DNA from: Verrucomicrobia bacterium S94
GTDB lineage: Bacteria > Verrucomicrobiota > Kiritimatiellia > Kiritimatiellales > Pontiellaceae
Assembly: GCA_004299845.1 (NCBI GenBank)
Contig: CP036201.1
Location: forward strand, 3,596,001-3,660,000
DNA: 64,000 nt
Direction of reading: 5' to 3'
Below, in pieces: positions 53,797 through 62,767 of the stretch; position 1 is the first letter of the stretch; the number at the start of each line of letters is the position of its first letter. The notes under the pieces are model-generated. The model made no database searches. It had not been told where the DNA came from and worked only from the letters and a program-made list of their open reading frames with translations. Made by a program: the position numbers and the translations under genes.

Positions 53797-54951
53797 ATGA
53801 AACTGAATAAAAAACTGATTACCGGAATCGGCGGCGGTGTACTGGCGCTTGTGGTTATTGCGCTCATTGCGGCTTCAGCGGTTCGCCGTAGAGAAGTTGC
53901 TCGGCATAATGATGAAGTTAAAATGCAGCACCAAAATACAGCGCGTCCGGTTCGTTGTGAACAGGTGAAGGCCGTTTTGCAACCGCGCATACGCTCGTAT
54001 CCCGGTGTGGTGAAGGCCACCGAAGAGGCCTCGCTTTCATTTCGTGTCGGCGGCCCGCTGACCCAGGTGAATGTGGTTCTCGGTGAACCGGTGAAAAAGG
54101 GAACCCTGCTGATGCAGATTGATCCTCGCGATTTTGAAGACCGGATTCTTTCGCTTGAAGCACAGCTTGAGGGCAAGGAAGCCAGTGCAGAAAATGCGCG
54201 ACAGGATTATCGGCGTGTTGCGGAGCTTTTTAAGGAAAAGGTGGTGCCGCAGGCGGATTATGACCGGGCTAAAAGTGTGATGGATTCTGCTGAGGCTGCG
54301 GTGAAAGATCTTAAGGCACAGCTCCGGATTGCCCGGCATGCCCTGCAGGATACGGCGCTGCTTGCGCCCTATGATGGAACCGTTACTGAACAGCGGGTTG
54401 AAAATTATGAAATGATCAGTCCCGGACAGGTGGTACTGCATTATCATGCTATTGATCAGCTTGAAATCAATGTGCATGTTCCGGAAAACGAAGTGGTTCA
54501 TGTCCCCATGGATGCGAAGGAACTGTTCGCGTATGTCACGTTTCCGGCCCTGCCGGGCCGGGAGTTTAAAGCCGGTCTGAAAGAGTGGAGCACAAGAGCG
54601 GATCCGATGACGCGGACCTACGCGGCCACGTTTGAAATGAAGGCGCCGGAATCCGGCCGTATTCTTCCCGGTATGACGGCCACGGTGACCTTCCGGGAAT
54701 CGTCTGAGCAGTCCAGAGCGATTACGCTGCCGGTATCCGCTGTGGCGTCGTCTGCGGACGGTGTTTCGGTAGTCTGGATCTACGACGAGGATACGGGCAC
54801 GGTCAGGCAGCGTGAAGTGCAGGTCGGCGAGCTGAACGGAACTTCGCGGGTGGTTATTACTGACGGGTTGCGTGAAGGTGAACTTGCGGTGGTTTCCGGC
54901 AGTCGGTTTCTGCATGAAGGCTGCCCGGTTCGTGTCGTTAACGATCAATAA
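53797..54951 (+). CDS. RND efflux periplasmic adaptor (HlyD/MFP family)
   Basis: Membrane-fusion protein, 384 residues, with an N-terminal membrane anchor (GGGVLALVVIALIAASAV). Barrel-sandwich and lipoyl parts (SLSFRVGGPLTQVNVVLGEPVKKGTLLMQID, then LLAPYDGTVTEQRV), a helical hairpin at about 115-180 and a beta-barrel domain follow. It links the inner-membrane pump encoded next with the TolC-like channel. Spacing to the pump gene is 11 bases. Confidence 0.93.
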   Translation: MKLNKKLITGIGGGVLALVVIALIAASAVRRREVARHNDEVKMQHQNTARPVRCEQVKAVLQPRIRSYPGVVKATEEASLSFRVGGPLTQVNVVLGEPVKKGTLLMQIDPRDFEDRILSLEAQLEGKEASAENARQDYRRVAELFKEKVVPQADYDRAKSVMDSAEAAVKDLKAQLRIARHALQDTALLAPYDGTVTEQRVENYEMISPGQVVLHYHAIDQLEINVHVPENEVVHVPMDAKELFAYVTFPALPGREFKAGLKEWSTRADPMTRTYAATFEMKAPESGRILPGMTATVTFRESSEQSRAITLPVSAVASSADGVSVVWIYDEDTGTVRQREVQVGELNGTSRVVITDGLREGELAVVSGSRFLHEGCPVRVVNDQ

Positions 54952-54962
54952 AGGGAACGATT

Positions 54963-57900
54963 ATGAATCCAGCAGCTTTTGCTTTAAAAAAACGTACCGT
55001 GATGGTTGTGATGACCGTCCTGCTGATTATCGCGGGATTGATGTCCTACCAGCGTCTCGGTCGTCTGGAAAATCCGAACTTCACCATCAAAACCGCGCTG
55101 GTGGTCACGCAGTATCCCGGCGCAAGCCCGGCCGAAGTGGAAGAGGAGGTCACGGATCCGATTGAGGAGGCGATTCAGGCGATGAGTCAGCTGAAAGAGG
55201 TCTATTCCACTTCTATGGAAGGGCTTTCGCTGATCTACGTTGATATCCAGGATACATATCAAAGTTCTGAACTGCCTCAGATCTGGGACGAGCTGCGCAA
55301 AAAGGTGGGTGATATGCAGGGCGAGCTGCCGCCCGGTGCCGGAACTCCGGTCATTAACGATGATTTCGGCGATGTGTACGGAGTTCTTTTTTCACTGACC
55401 GGTGAGGGGTATTCCTATGCTGATCTCAAAGCCTATGCCGAAGAACTGAAGACCGAACTGCTGAGTTGCGACGACGTCGCCCGCATTGCCTTCTGGGGGC
55501 TTCAGCAGGAAGTGATTTATGTTGAATTCGAACGCGCCCGCATTACAGAGCTGGGATTATCGCCCGAGCAGATTGCCGGCATCCTGCAGTCGCAGAACGT
55601 GGTGCAGCCGAGCGGCAAGGTTGAAATTGACGGCAATTATATCCGTATTACACCCACCGGAGATTTTGCCAGTGAACAGGTGATTGCCGATCTTTATGTC
55701 GGCGACGGAGACCGGCTGGTCCGGCTTGGCGATATTGCCACGGTTTCGCGGGGATACTACGACCCGAAATTTCAGATTATGACCTTTAACGGGGAACCCG
55801 CCATTGCAATCGGTATATCCACCGTTGCGGGCGGCAACGTCGTGACCATGGGCGAGTCCATTAAGGAAAAACTGGCCGAGCTGGAAAAGACGCGACCCGA
55901 AGGCATGGAGCTCAATTCCATTTATTACCAGAGCGAAATGGTGACCCAGGCGGTGAACGGTTTTGTGATGAATCTCATCCAGGCGGTGATCATTGTGATT
56001 GTTCTGCTGATGTTTTTCATGGGCTGGCAGAGCGGTCTGCTGATCGGTGCGGTATTGCTGCTCAATATCGCCGCTACGCTGCTGGGTATGTATATTATGG
56101 AGATCGAACTGCAGAAAATTTCGCTCGGTGCCCTGATTCTCGCACTCGGGATGCTGGTGGATAATGCCATCGTGGTTGCGGATGGGATTCTCATTCGCGT
56201 AGAGCGCGGGGAAAGCCGGGAAGAAGCTGCGGTTGACGTGGTGCGCGATACGCAATGGCCGCTGCTGGGAGCCACGTTTATTTCGATTCTTGCTTTTACG
56301 GCCATCGGTTTTGCGCCGGGTAACATCGGCGAGTTCTGCCGTTCGCTGTTTTATGTCATGCTGCTTTCACTGCTGATCAGCTGGGTACTGGCGGTTACAG
56401 TGACACCGCTGTTTTGTGTCTGGTTCCTGAAGATTCCGGATACGCACGGGGCGGATCCGTATGACAAGCCGATGTTCCGCCGCTACCGTAAGGTACTGCA
56501 TCTGACGGTTCATCACCGGATCATTACGGTGGGTGCCACGCTGATCCTGCTCTTTGCTGCATTCTTCGGTTTCCGGTTTGTGCCGCAGGCCTTTTTTCCG
56601 GGATCACCGACGCCATACTTTTTTGTGAATTACTGGCGGCCTGCGGGAACTCATATTGACCGCACAGCGGAGGATGTGGCCAAAATTGATGAATACATCC
56701 GTGCCATGGACGGCGTGAAGCAGACCTCCACGTTTGTGGGTGAGGGTACGTTGCGCTTTATGCTTTCCTACAATTATGAGACGCCGGATCCGAGTTACGG
56801 GATGATTCTCGTTGAAACGGAAGATTATCACGATATTCCGGAGATGGTGGAAAAGATTGATTTCTACCTCAAACAGAACTATTACGATGCGGAGCCCTAC
56901 TGCAGTAAAATTCCGAACGGGCCTGCGCTGGGCTTCTATGTGGAAGCCCGGTTTTCCGGTCCGGATAAAGCCGTGCTGGAGCAACTCGGCCGTCAGGCAC
57001 TGGAGATTATGCAGAACGAGCCTACGGCAAAAGATGTGCGGCTGGACTGGCGTCAGCAGGTGCAGGTGCTGCGCCCTGTATTTTCCGAAACACAGGCTCG
57101 CCGGGTCGGTGTGACCCGCGCGGATCTGGCCTCTTCGCTTCAGCTCAATTTCAACAGTACGCCGGTCGGGCTTTACCGCGAGGAGAATGAACTGATTCCG
57201 ATTCTGTTCCGGCCACCGGAATCAGAGCGTACATCCATCGATAATTTCGACCAGATTCAGGTGTGGAGTTCGGTCAGCAAAACCTTCATTCCGATCGGTC
57301 AGGTTGTGTCTGATCTGGAAAAAGTGTGGGAATGGCCCTACGTGATGCGCCGGGACCGCCGCAATACGATTACGGCACAGTGTAATCCCGTTCACGGCCT
57401 GCCCGAAACGCTGCGCCGTAAGATTGCGGATAAGATTGAGGCCATTGAACGGCCGCCGGGTTATCGTTTTGAGTGGGCGGGCGAAGCCGAAGAATCGGCC
57501 GAAGCACAGGCCCCGCTGGCGGCGACCTTCCCGTTGTGTATGCTGGGCATGTTTGTGATTACGATCTGGCTGTTTAACTCGGTGCGGCGTCCGATGATTA
57601 TCTTTATGTGTGTTCCGCTGTCGATCATCGGGGTGACTACCGCCTTACTGCTCACCGGTATGCCGTTCGGTTTTATGTCGATTCTCGGTTTCCTGGGGCT
57701 GTCGGGTATGCTGATCAAAAATGCCATCGTTCTGATTGATGAAATTGAACTGCAGCTGGAACGTGGAATTGAGCCGTATAAAGCGGTGCTCGATTCATCG
57801 GTCAGTCGTATGCGGCCGGTGATTATGGCGGCCGGAACCACGATTCTCGGTATGGCTCCGCTTCTGACCGATGCCCTGTATTCGGGGATGGCGGTTACTA

Positions 57901-58001
57901 TTATGGGGGGTCTTTTTGCGGCCACCTTCCTGACGCTGATTGTGGTGCCGGTGGTTTACACGCTCGTTTACCGCATCAAAGCGGATCAGGAACATCTTTA
58001 G
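54963..58001 (+). CDS. RND family efflux pump, inner-membrane subunit
   Basis: Complete AcrB/MdtB-like RND transporter, 1012 residues, with twelve predicted membrane helices in two halves. The N-terminal helix (VVMTVLLIIAGLMSYQRLG), porter domain start (TQYPGASPAEVEEEVTDPIEEA) and the proton-relay Asp in LILALGMLVDNAIVVADGI are clear. The second half repeats the pattern (GMLIKNAIVLIDEIELQLERG). Its drug or lipid substrate is unknown; the PagL-like and other membrane genes in the operon hint at envelope lipids. Confidence 0.95.
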   Translation: MNPAAFALKKRTVMVVMTVLLIIAGLMSYQRLGRLENPNFTIKTALVVTQYPGASPAEVEEEVTDPIEEAIQAMSQLKEVYSTSMEGLSLIYVDIQDTYQSSELPQIWDELRKKVGDMQGELPPGAGTPVINDDFGDVYGVLFSLTGEGYSYADLKAYAEELKTELLSCDDVARIAFWGLQQEVIYVEFERARITELGLSPEQIAGILQSQNVVQPSGKVEIDGNYIRITPTGDFASEQVIADLYVGDGDRLVRLGDIATVSRGYYDPKFQIMTFNGEPAIAIGISTVAGGNVVTMGESIKEKLAELEKTRPEGMELNSIYYQSEMVTQAVNGFVMNLIQAVIIVIVLLMFFMGWQSGLLIGAVLLLNIAATLLGMYIMEIELQKISLGALILALGMLVDNAIVVADGILIRVERGESREEAAVDVVRDTQWPLLGATFISILAFTAIGFAPGNIGEFCRSLFYVMLLSLLISWVLAVTVTPLFCVWFLKIPDTHGADPYDKPMFRRYRKVLHLTVHHRIITVGATLILLFAAFFGFRFVPQAFFPGSPTPYFFVNYWRPAGTHIDRTAEDVAKIDEYIRAMDGVKQTSTFVGEGTLRFMLSYNYETPDPSYGMILVETEDYHDIPEMVEKIDFYLKQNYYDAEPYCSKIPNGPALGFYVEARFSGPDKAVLEQLGRQALEIMQNEPTAKDVRLDWRQQVQVLRPVFSETQARRVGVTRADLASSLQLNFNSTPVGLYREENELIPILFRPPESERTSIDNFDQIQVWSSVSKTFIPIGQVVSDLEKVWEWPYVMRRDRRNTITAQCNPVHGLPETLRRKIADKIEAIERPPGYRFEWAGEAEESAEAQAPLAATFPLCMLGMFVITIWLFNSVRRPMIIFMCVPLSIIGVTTALLLTGMPFGFMSILGFLGLSGMLIKNAIVLIDEIELQLERGIEPYKAVLDSSVSRMRPVIMAAGTTILGMAPLLTDALYSGMAVTIMGGLFAATFLTLIVVPVVYTLVYRIKADQEHL

Positions 58002-58012
58002 GGAGAACAGAA

Positions 58013-59323
58013 ATGAAGAAATGGATTTTATTTGCGTTGATGATGCCGTTACTGGGCGCGGCTCAGACCAACGGGCTGAGCCTGGCGGATGTCCGGTTGA
58101 GGGTACTTGACGGCAACCCGTCTGTCCGCGAAGCAATCCAGCGTATTGCGGCTGCCGAAGCCGTGCTGACACAGGCGCGTTCGGCGTATCTGCCGACGGT
58201 TACATTGAGTGGGTCCTACGGCCATTTTGATGCGAGCCTTCATCCGGATATAGATGTCACAACGCGCTACAGCGACAGTTTTATTCAGGGGACCGGCGGT
58301 CTTCAGGCCAACTGGCTGCTGTTCGACGGTTTTGCCCGCGAAGCACGTTCGCTGGCGGCGAAATACGGTGTGCAGCAATCACACGAATTTGCTGCGGAGA
58401 CGCGACGGCTGCTGATTCAGTCTGCCACAGTTGCTTATCGGCAGGCTCAACTGGCCCGGGAAAATGTAGCCATTGCCCGGCGCGACCTCGCCTTTAACCG
58501 GAACCTTGAGGCGGATGCGCAGAAGCGTTTTAAAGCGGGGGATCTGCCGGAATCGGATGTGCATAACTTTTCTATCCGGGCGCTGCAGGCGGAGACTTCG
58601 GAACTGCAGGCGGAGCTGGACTATAAAACCGCCTGCACGATTCTTGCGGAGCTGATGGCTCTGCCTGAAGCCCGGCTTCCGGAATCCATGCAGCCGCTTT
58701 CGATTGATTTTGATGAAGGCGGATCCATTCCGGATCTGGAGAGTGCGTTCCGCTATGCGCTTGTGCATCGTCCGGACTACCAGGCGTTCACCTCCGGCCG
58801 ACTTGCTCTGGCCCAGCAGACGCGTGCGGCAAAAGGCGAAATGCTGCCCAAGATATTTCTGACCGGGGAAATGAATTATGCCGACCGCAGCGGTTATTCC
58901 ACGGCGGGGGATCACGGCAATTATGATTCGTTTGCCGGGGTGACAGCTTCCTGGGATCTTTTTTCCGGGGGGCGTAAAGCGGCGGCAGTGAAAGAGGCCC
59001 AGGCCGAAATGCGTGCACTGGAGCAGCAGCAGGAATCGCTACGTCTCTCCATCCGCTCTTCCTTGCAGAAACGGATTGATGAAGCGGCAATGAGTCGGGA
59101 GGTTTTTCTACGGGCGGAAAAAATCCATCAGCTTTCCGTTCAGGTGCGGGACAGTGTGGAAAAGTCCTATAAAGCCGGCATGGCCCCGATTACCCGTCTG
59201 AATGAGGTGCAGACCGATCTGGTCCGTGCGCGGGGTACTTACGCCTCTTCCTATATTGCCTATCAGTTGGTGCTGAATCAGCTCGATATTGAGACCGGCC
59301 GCATTCTGGCGGAACTCGAATAG
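58013..59323 (+). CDS. TolC-family outer-membrane channel
   Basis: 436 residues with a signal peptide (ILFALMMPLLGAAQT). Two OEP repeats with long helices (SVREAIQRIAAAEAVLTQARSAYLPTVTLSG; DSVEKSYKAGMAPITRLNEVQTDLVRARGTY in parts) are typical of TolC/NodT proteins. It is the exit duct for the RND pump. A good ribosome-binding site (AGGGAGA) precedes it and the next gene follows after 10 bases. Confidence 0.93.
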   Translation: MKKWILFALMMPLLGAAQTNGLSLADVRLRVLDGNPSVREAIQRIAAAEAVLTQARSAYLPTVTLSGSYGHFDASLHPDIDVTTRYSDSFIQGTGGLQANWLLFDGFAREARSLAAKYGVQQSHEFAAETRRLLIQSATVAYRQAQLARENVAIARRDLAFNRNLEADAQKRFKAGDLPESDVHNFSIRALQAETSELQAELDYKTACTILAELMALPEARLPESMQPLSIDFDEGGSIPDLESAFRYALVHRPDYQAFTSGRLALAQQTRAAKGEMLPKIFLTGEMNYADRSGYSTAGDHGNYDSFAGVTASWDLFSGGRKAAAVKEAQAEMRALEQQQESLRLSIRSSLQKRIDEAAMSREVFLRAEKIHQLSVQVRDSVEKSYKAGMAPITRLNEVQTDLVRARGTYASSYIAYQLVLNQLDIETGRILAELE

Positions 59324-59333
59324 GAGAAAACAT

Positions 59334-60032
59334 ATGAATTCTGATTCCGGATATACAATGGATATTATGAAGAGTTTGATCCTGTGTATGGTTTGCGTTC
59401 TGATTTCGGTGCTCATGATCAGGATTGATGCGGGAATGGTTGCTGAAACATCAGGATTTGGGGAAAATTCGGCCACGGAAAGAATGCAGCTGGTCTATCT
59501 GTTTTTCTCTGCGGTCATTTTTGCCCGCACAGCTGTGCATGTTGAAGAGTGGCGCAGTCTGTCGATTCTGATGGCCGGCGGAACGCTGGTGATGATGATC
59601 CGGGAAATGGATGGAGCGCTGGACCATCTTTACCATGGAGCCTGGTTTCCCTTTGCTGTTTTGACCGGGAGCATTACGTTGACGCTTGCGTGGCGGTGGC
59701 GCGGGCAGCTTCAGCGGAACCTGGAAGTCTTTCTATATACTCCCGCGTTCGGGGCCTTACTGGCGGCCGGTCTTTCGATCTTTGTGTTTTCCCGCCTGTT
59801 TGGAATGAAGGATTTGTGGGAATCGGTTTTCGGAGTAGAGCAGCTTGCGACGGTTCAACGCTGGGTGAAGAATGCGGTGGAAGAAGGCAGTGAACTGTTC
59901 GGTTACACGCTGCTGTTTCTTTCCGCATACGGATTTAACCGGTTTTCAACCCGGTTTATAGATCTGACCCTGTGCTGCAGACATGAACAGCCTGCGGAAG
60001 CGGCAGGTGCTGAACGGGTACATGCATCATGA
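59334..60032 (+). CDS. Unknown six-helix membrane protein in the efflux operon
   Basis: 232 residues from ATG 59334 with AGGAG at 59322-59326. About six hydrophobic helices are visible (LILCMVCVLISVLMI, LVYLFFSAVIFARTAV, LSILMAGGTLVMMI, WFPFAVLTGSITLTLAW, FGALLAAGLSIFVFSRLFG, YTLLFLSAYGFN). I do not recognise the family. It overlaps the next small gene by 4 bases (ATGA), so both are part of the TolC-RND operon and may act with the PagL-like enzyme in envelope remodelling. Confidence 0.7.
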   Translation: MNSDSGYTMDIMKSLILCMVCVLISVLMIRIDAGMVAETSGFGENSATERMQLVYLFFSAVIFARTAVHVEEWRSLSILMAGGTLVMMIREMDGALDHLYHGAWFPFAVLTGSITLTLAWRWRGQLQRNLEVFLYTPAFGALLAAGLSIFVFSRLFGMKDLWESVFGVEQLATVQRWVKNAVEEGSELFGYTLLFLSAYGFNRFSTRFIDLTLCCRHEQPAEAAGAERVHAS

Positions 60033-60292
60033 GTGTAAAAAAGAAACTGTTCCTTTTTTCGGTTGCTGCGGTGATGTCCTTTTTCGGGCTGATATTTCTG
60101 GCCGGAATCATCTGGTCGGTGGTTCCGATCTTCGGGAATACCCTGCCGCATCACCTGGCGGAGTGGTCCGGCGTATCGTTTAAATGGTCGGCTCTGCTGG
60201 TCTCTGCGCTGCTTGGTGTGGTGTGTGTCGGCTGCATTACCGCGAGTGCGGTGATCCACGCGCTGGCCACGGATACGGAACTGGACTGGTAG
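60029..60292 (+). CDS. Unknown small two-helix membrane protein
   Basis: 87 residues with two hydrophobic helices (LFLFSVAAVMSFFGLIFLAGI and SALLVSALLGVVCVGCITAS). No family recognised. It is translationally coupled to the six-helix protein upstream and lies 3 bases before the PagL-like gene. Confidence 0.6.
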   Translation: MSVKKKLFLFSVAAVMSFFGLIFLAGIIWSVVPIFGNTLPHHLAEWSGVSFKWSALLVSALLGVVCVGCITASAVIHALATDTELDW

Positions 60293-60295
60293 GCT

Positions 60296-60829
60296 GTGCG
60301 TCGGATATTTCAGATAGGATTCATCCTTCTGCTTTGCATGAGGGTCGATGCCGGGGGAGGACTCTATTTCGGTGTAGGGGCCGGCCCTCAGGGCGGAACA
60401 TTGACGGAACCGGACCAATACAATGCCGTGGTTGATCTCGGGTATATGTTTTATTCCAAGGAATGGACCCGGGTGGAATTTGATCTCGGGGCCGGCGTTA
60501 CCTGGCTGGGCAGCAATGAACACAAAGATGCGGTTTACGCTTTTTCAATTATTCCCGCTCTCCGGTTGTATTTCTGGAACACTGCATCGTTTCGGACATA
60601 TGTAATGGCTGCTGCCGGTCCTACCTATCTGACGGAGAGCTATCTCGGAAACATGGAACTGGGCGGATATTTTGCCTTTAACGATTTTGTGGGAGTCGGC
60701 GTGCGGTTCGGTGAGGAAGAGAAATGGAATGCAACCCTGGGGTGGCGTCACATTTCCAACGCCGGGCTGTTCAGGCCGAACCGCGGATTCGATGTGCCGG
60801 TCTATTTTCTGCTCGGTAAAAAGCTGTAA
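60296..60829 (+). CDS. PagL-like lipid A 3-O-deacylase (acyloxyacyl hydrolase)
   Basis: Outer-membrane beta-barrel of 177 residues with GTG start and signal peptide (IFQIGFILLLCMRVDAG). The C-terminal motif WRHISNAGLFRPNRGFD matches the PagL signature H-x-S-N-x(5)-P-N-x-G. His152 and Ser154 are the expected catalytic residues. The third member, Glu in known PagL, appears as Asp166, twelve residues after the Ser. PagL removes the 3-O-acyl chain of lipid A in the outer membrane. Its place at the end of an RND efflux operon is unusual. Confidence 0.85.
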   Translation: MRRIFQIGFILLLCMRVDAGGGLYFGVGAGPQGGTLTEPDQYNAVVDLGYMFYSKEWTRVEFDLGAGVTWLGSNEHKDAVYAFSIIPALRLYFWNTASFRTYVMAAAGPTYLTESYLGNMELGGYFAFNDFVGVGVRFGEEEKWNATLGWRHISNAGLFRPNRGFDVPVYFLLGKKL

Positions 60830-60924
60830 TTCCGCGCCGGTGTACCGTTCCGCCGGACATCTGTTTTCCGGGAACATACTGCGCTCATAACCCGCTCATA
60901 AACATACGCTAAATAAACGGGCTT

Positions 60925-60953
60925 TTGCTTGTATACCTACTTGGAGGTATGTA
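60925..60953 (+). promoter_or_regulatory. Promoter with TetR-type operator before the second efflux operon
   Basis: TTGCTT (60925-60930), a 17-base spacer and TATGTA (60948-60953). An inverted repeat ATACCT...AGGTAT (60933-60950) fills the spacer, so a bound TetR repressor would block the promoter. Confidence 0.5.
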
Positions 60954-60984
60954 TAAACGCGGCGCTTAACGGTGAGGTCATTGC

Positions 60985-61590
60985 ATGGCACGGCGGACAA
61001 AAGAAGAGGCGGCACAGACCCGGATTGATATTCTGGAGGCGGCGCTCAGAATCTTTTCAGAAAAAGGTTATTCGAGAACAACCTTTGTGGATATTGCTGC
61101 GGAAATCGGCCGCTCAAAAGGTGCGGTTTACTGGCATTTCAAAACCAAGACCGATTTGCTGGCGGCGGTCATTATCTATGCAGAAGAGCGCCTGTGTAAA
61201 GGCACTTCCGCACTGCCGGATTCGGTAGAGGAGATGCGTGAGCATGTGCTGGAATACGCCCGTCTGTTTGTCTGTGATGAGCGGGCGTGGCAGTTTGAAT
61301 TTTTCTGTTCGTTTCAGATTGAGTGGTCGACGGAGATGATGGAGGAAGTGCGGGAAAAGCTGAAGACGCTGCGCGATGATCCGATGCAGTTGCTGGTGGA
61401 AAAACTGGATCACCTGCAGGAGATAGGTGCGCTAAAGCGCGATAAAAAGGCTGAGACACTGGCCCGGTGTTTCGGCGCGGTGTGGGTGGGCGCGGTACAT
61501 CTGTCTATGTATGGAGATATCGGCCGTGAAAAATTTATTGAAGTGCTGATGGATGGGTTCGATCTGGTGATCGGCAGTCAGAAGGCCTAG
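60985..61590 (+). CDS. TetR/AcrR-family repressor
   Basis: 201 residues. The N-terminal DNA-binding domain, MARRTKEEAAQTRIDILEAA followed by FSEKGYSRTTFVDIAAEIGRSKGAVYWHFKTK, is that of AcrR/TtgR-type efflux regulators. The rest is the helical ligand-binding domain. It precedes a second RND adaptor-pump pair by 25 bases and probably represses it via the inverted repeat at 60933-60950. Confidence 0.94.
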   Translation: MARRTKEEAAQTRIDILEAALRIFSEKGYSRTTFVDIAAEIGRSKGAVYWHFKTKTDLLAAVIIYAEERLCKGTSALPDSVEEMREHVLEYARLFVCDERAWQFEFFCSFQIEWSTEMMEEVREKLKTLRDDPMQLLVEKLDHLQEIGALKRDKKAETLARCFGAVWVGAVHLSMYGDIGREKFIEVLMDGFDLVIGSQKA

Positions 61591-61615
61591 TTGTTGTTGG
61601 TACAAGGAGAAAGAT

Positions 61616-62767
61616 ATGTTGAAACAGATTATAGCTATTGTCGTATTCATTGTGACGTTCGCAGTGGGTATCGGCGTCGGAATTTTTGCCGGGAAAATGA
61701 TGTCCATGGATATGTCGGCCATGATGGGTGGGCCCGGAGAAATGCCTCCGCCGGCGGTGAAGGCGATTGAAGTTGCGGAGGGACCGGTGGATGTGCGGGA
61801 GGAATATATCGCCTCCGTTGAGCCGGTTCAGCAGGTGAGGGTGAAAACCGAGGTTGCGGGGTATATCGATGAAGTGCACTTTACGGAAGGCTCGATGGTG
61901 AAGGCGGGCGATCTGCTTTTTACGGTGGATCAGAAACGGTATCAGTCGATGGTGGAGGCCCGCGAGGCCGATCTGGCCAGCGCGGAGGCCGAGCTCAACC
62001 GGGCAGAGCGTTATTTTGAGCGGATTGAAAAAGCCGGCAGCAGTGTGTCGCAATCCGATAAGGATCAGGCTGAAGCGCTGAAACTGCAGGCAATGGCCAA
62101 CCTGAAACAAGCCGAAGCCAATCTAACTGTGGCCCGGCTGGATCTTGAATATTCGGAAATCCGTGCCCCGATCGATGGGCGCATTGGGGCGGCACTGGTT
62201 ACAAAGGGTAACTATATTGATCCCATGATGGGTGAGACGCTGGCAACCATTGTTCAGCTGGATCCGGTCCGCGTAGTTTTTTCGGTCACTGACCGGGCTT
62301 ATCTTCAGTATCGCGAACGCGTCACTGCGGGCTCCACTGATGAACTGGTCGCTCGGGTTCGTCTGCCGACCGGAACAGAACTTCCCGCCATCGGAAAAAA
62401 GGATTTTGATGATAATACCATGAATGAGCGTACTGGAACGATGACTGTGCGTTATCTGTTTGATAATCCGGATGAACTGCTGGTGCCTGGGGGATATGTT
62501 TCCATTCTCGTCGGTCCGGCGGACCGGCCGGCGGGTATTCGTATTCCGCAACAGGCGATTCTGGTCGACCAGGAGGGGCCCTATGTTCTGACTGCAGATA
62601 AAGAGGGCACAATCGGGGTTGCACGCGTTACGCTCGGTGAACCGGTTGAAAAGGATTATGTGATTACGTCGGGGTTGAAGTCCGGTGACCGTGTGGTGGT
62701 AGACGGTGTGCAGAAAGTACAGCCGGGAGCTTCCGCAACCGTTACGCTTATGGAGGCGGCACAATGA
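61616..62767 (+). CDS. RND efflux periplasmic adaptor (second system)
   Basis: Membrane-fusion protein, 383 residues, with an N-terminal anchor (IIAIVVFIVTFAVGIGVGIFAG) and a short Met-rich stretch (MMSMDMSAMMG) before the lipoyl domain (VKTEVAGYIDEVHFTEGSMVKAGDLLFTVD in parts). Helical hairpin at about 115-165, barrel domain with VQLDPVRVVFSVTDRAYLQY. Its end overlaps the pump gene by 4 bases (ATGA). Confidence 0.93.
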   Translation: MLKQIIAIVVFIVTFAVGIGVGIFAGKMMSMDMSAMMGGPGEMPPPAVKAIEVAEGPVDVREEYIASVEPVQQVRVKTEVAGYIDEVHFTEGSMVKAGDLLFTVDQKRYQSMVEAREADLASAEAELNRAERYFERIEKAGSSVSQSDKDQAEALKLQAMANLKQAEANLTVARLDLEYSEIRAPIDGRIGAALVTKGNYIDPMMGETLATIVQLDPVRVVFSVTDRAYLQYRERVTAGSTDELVARVRLPTGTELPAIGKKDFDDNTMNERTGTMTVRYLFDNPDELLVPGGYVSILVGPADRPAGIRIPQQAILVDQEGPYVLTADKEGTIGVARVTLGEPVEKDYVITSGLKSGDRVVVDGVQKVQPGASATVTLMEAAQ

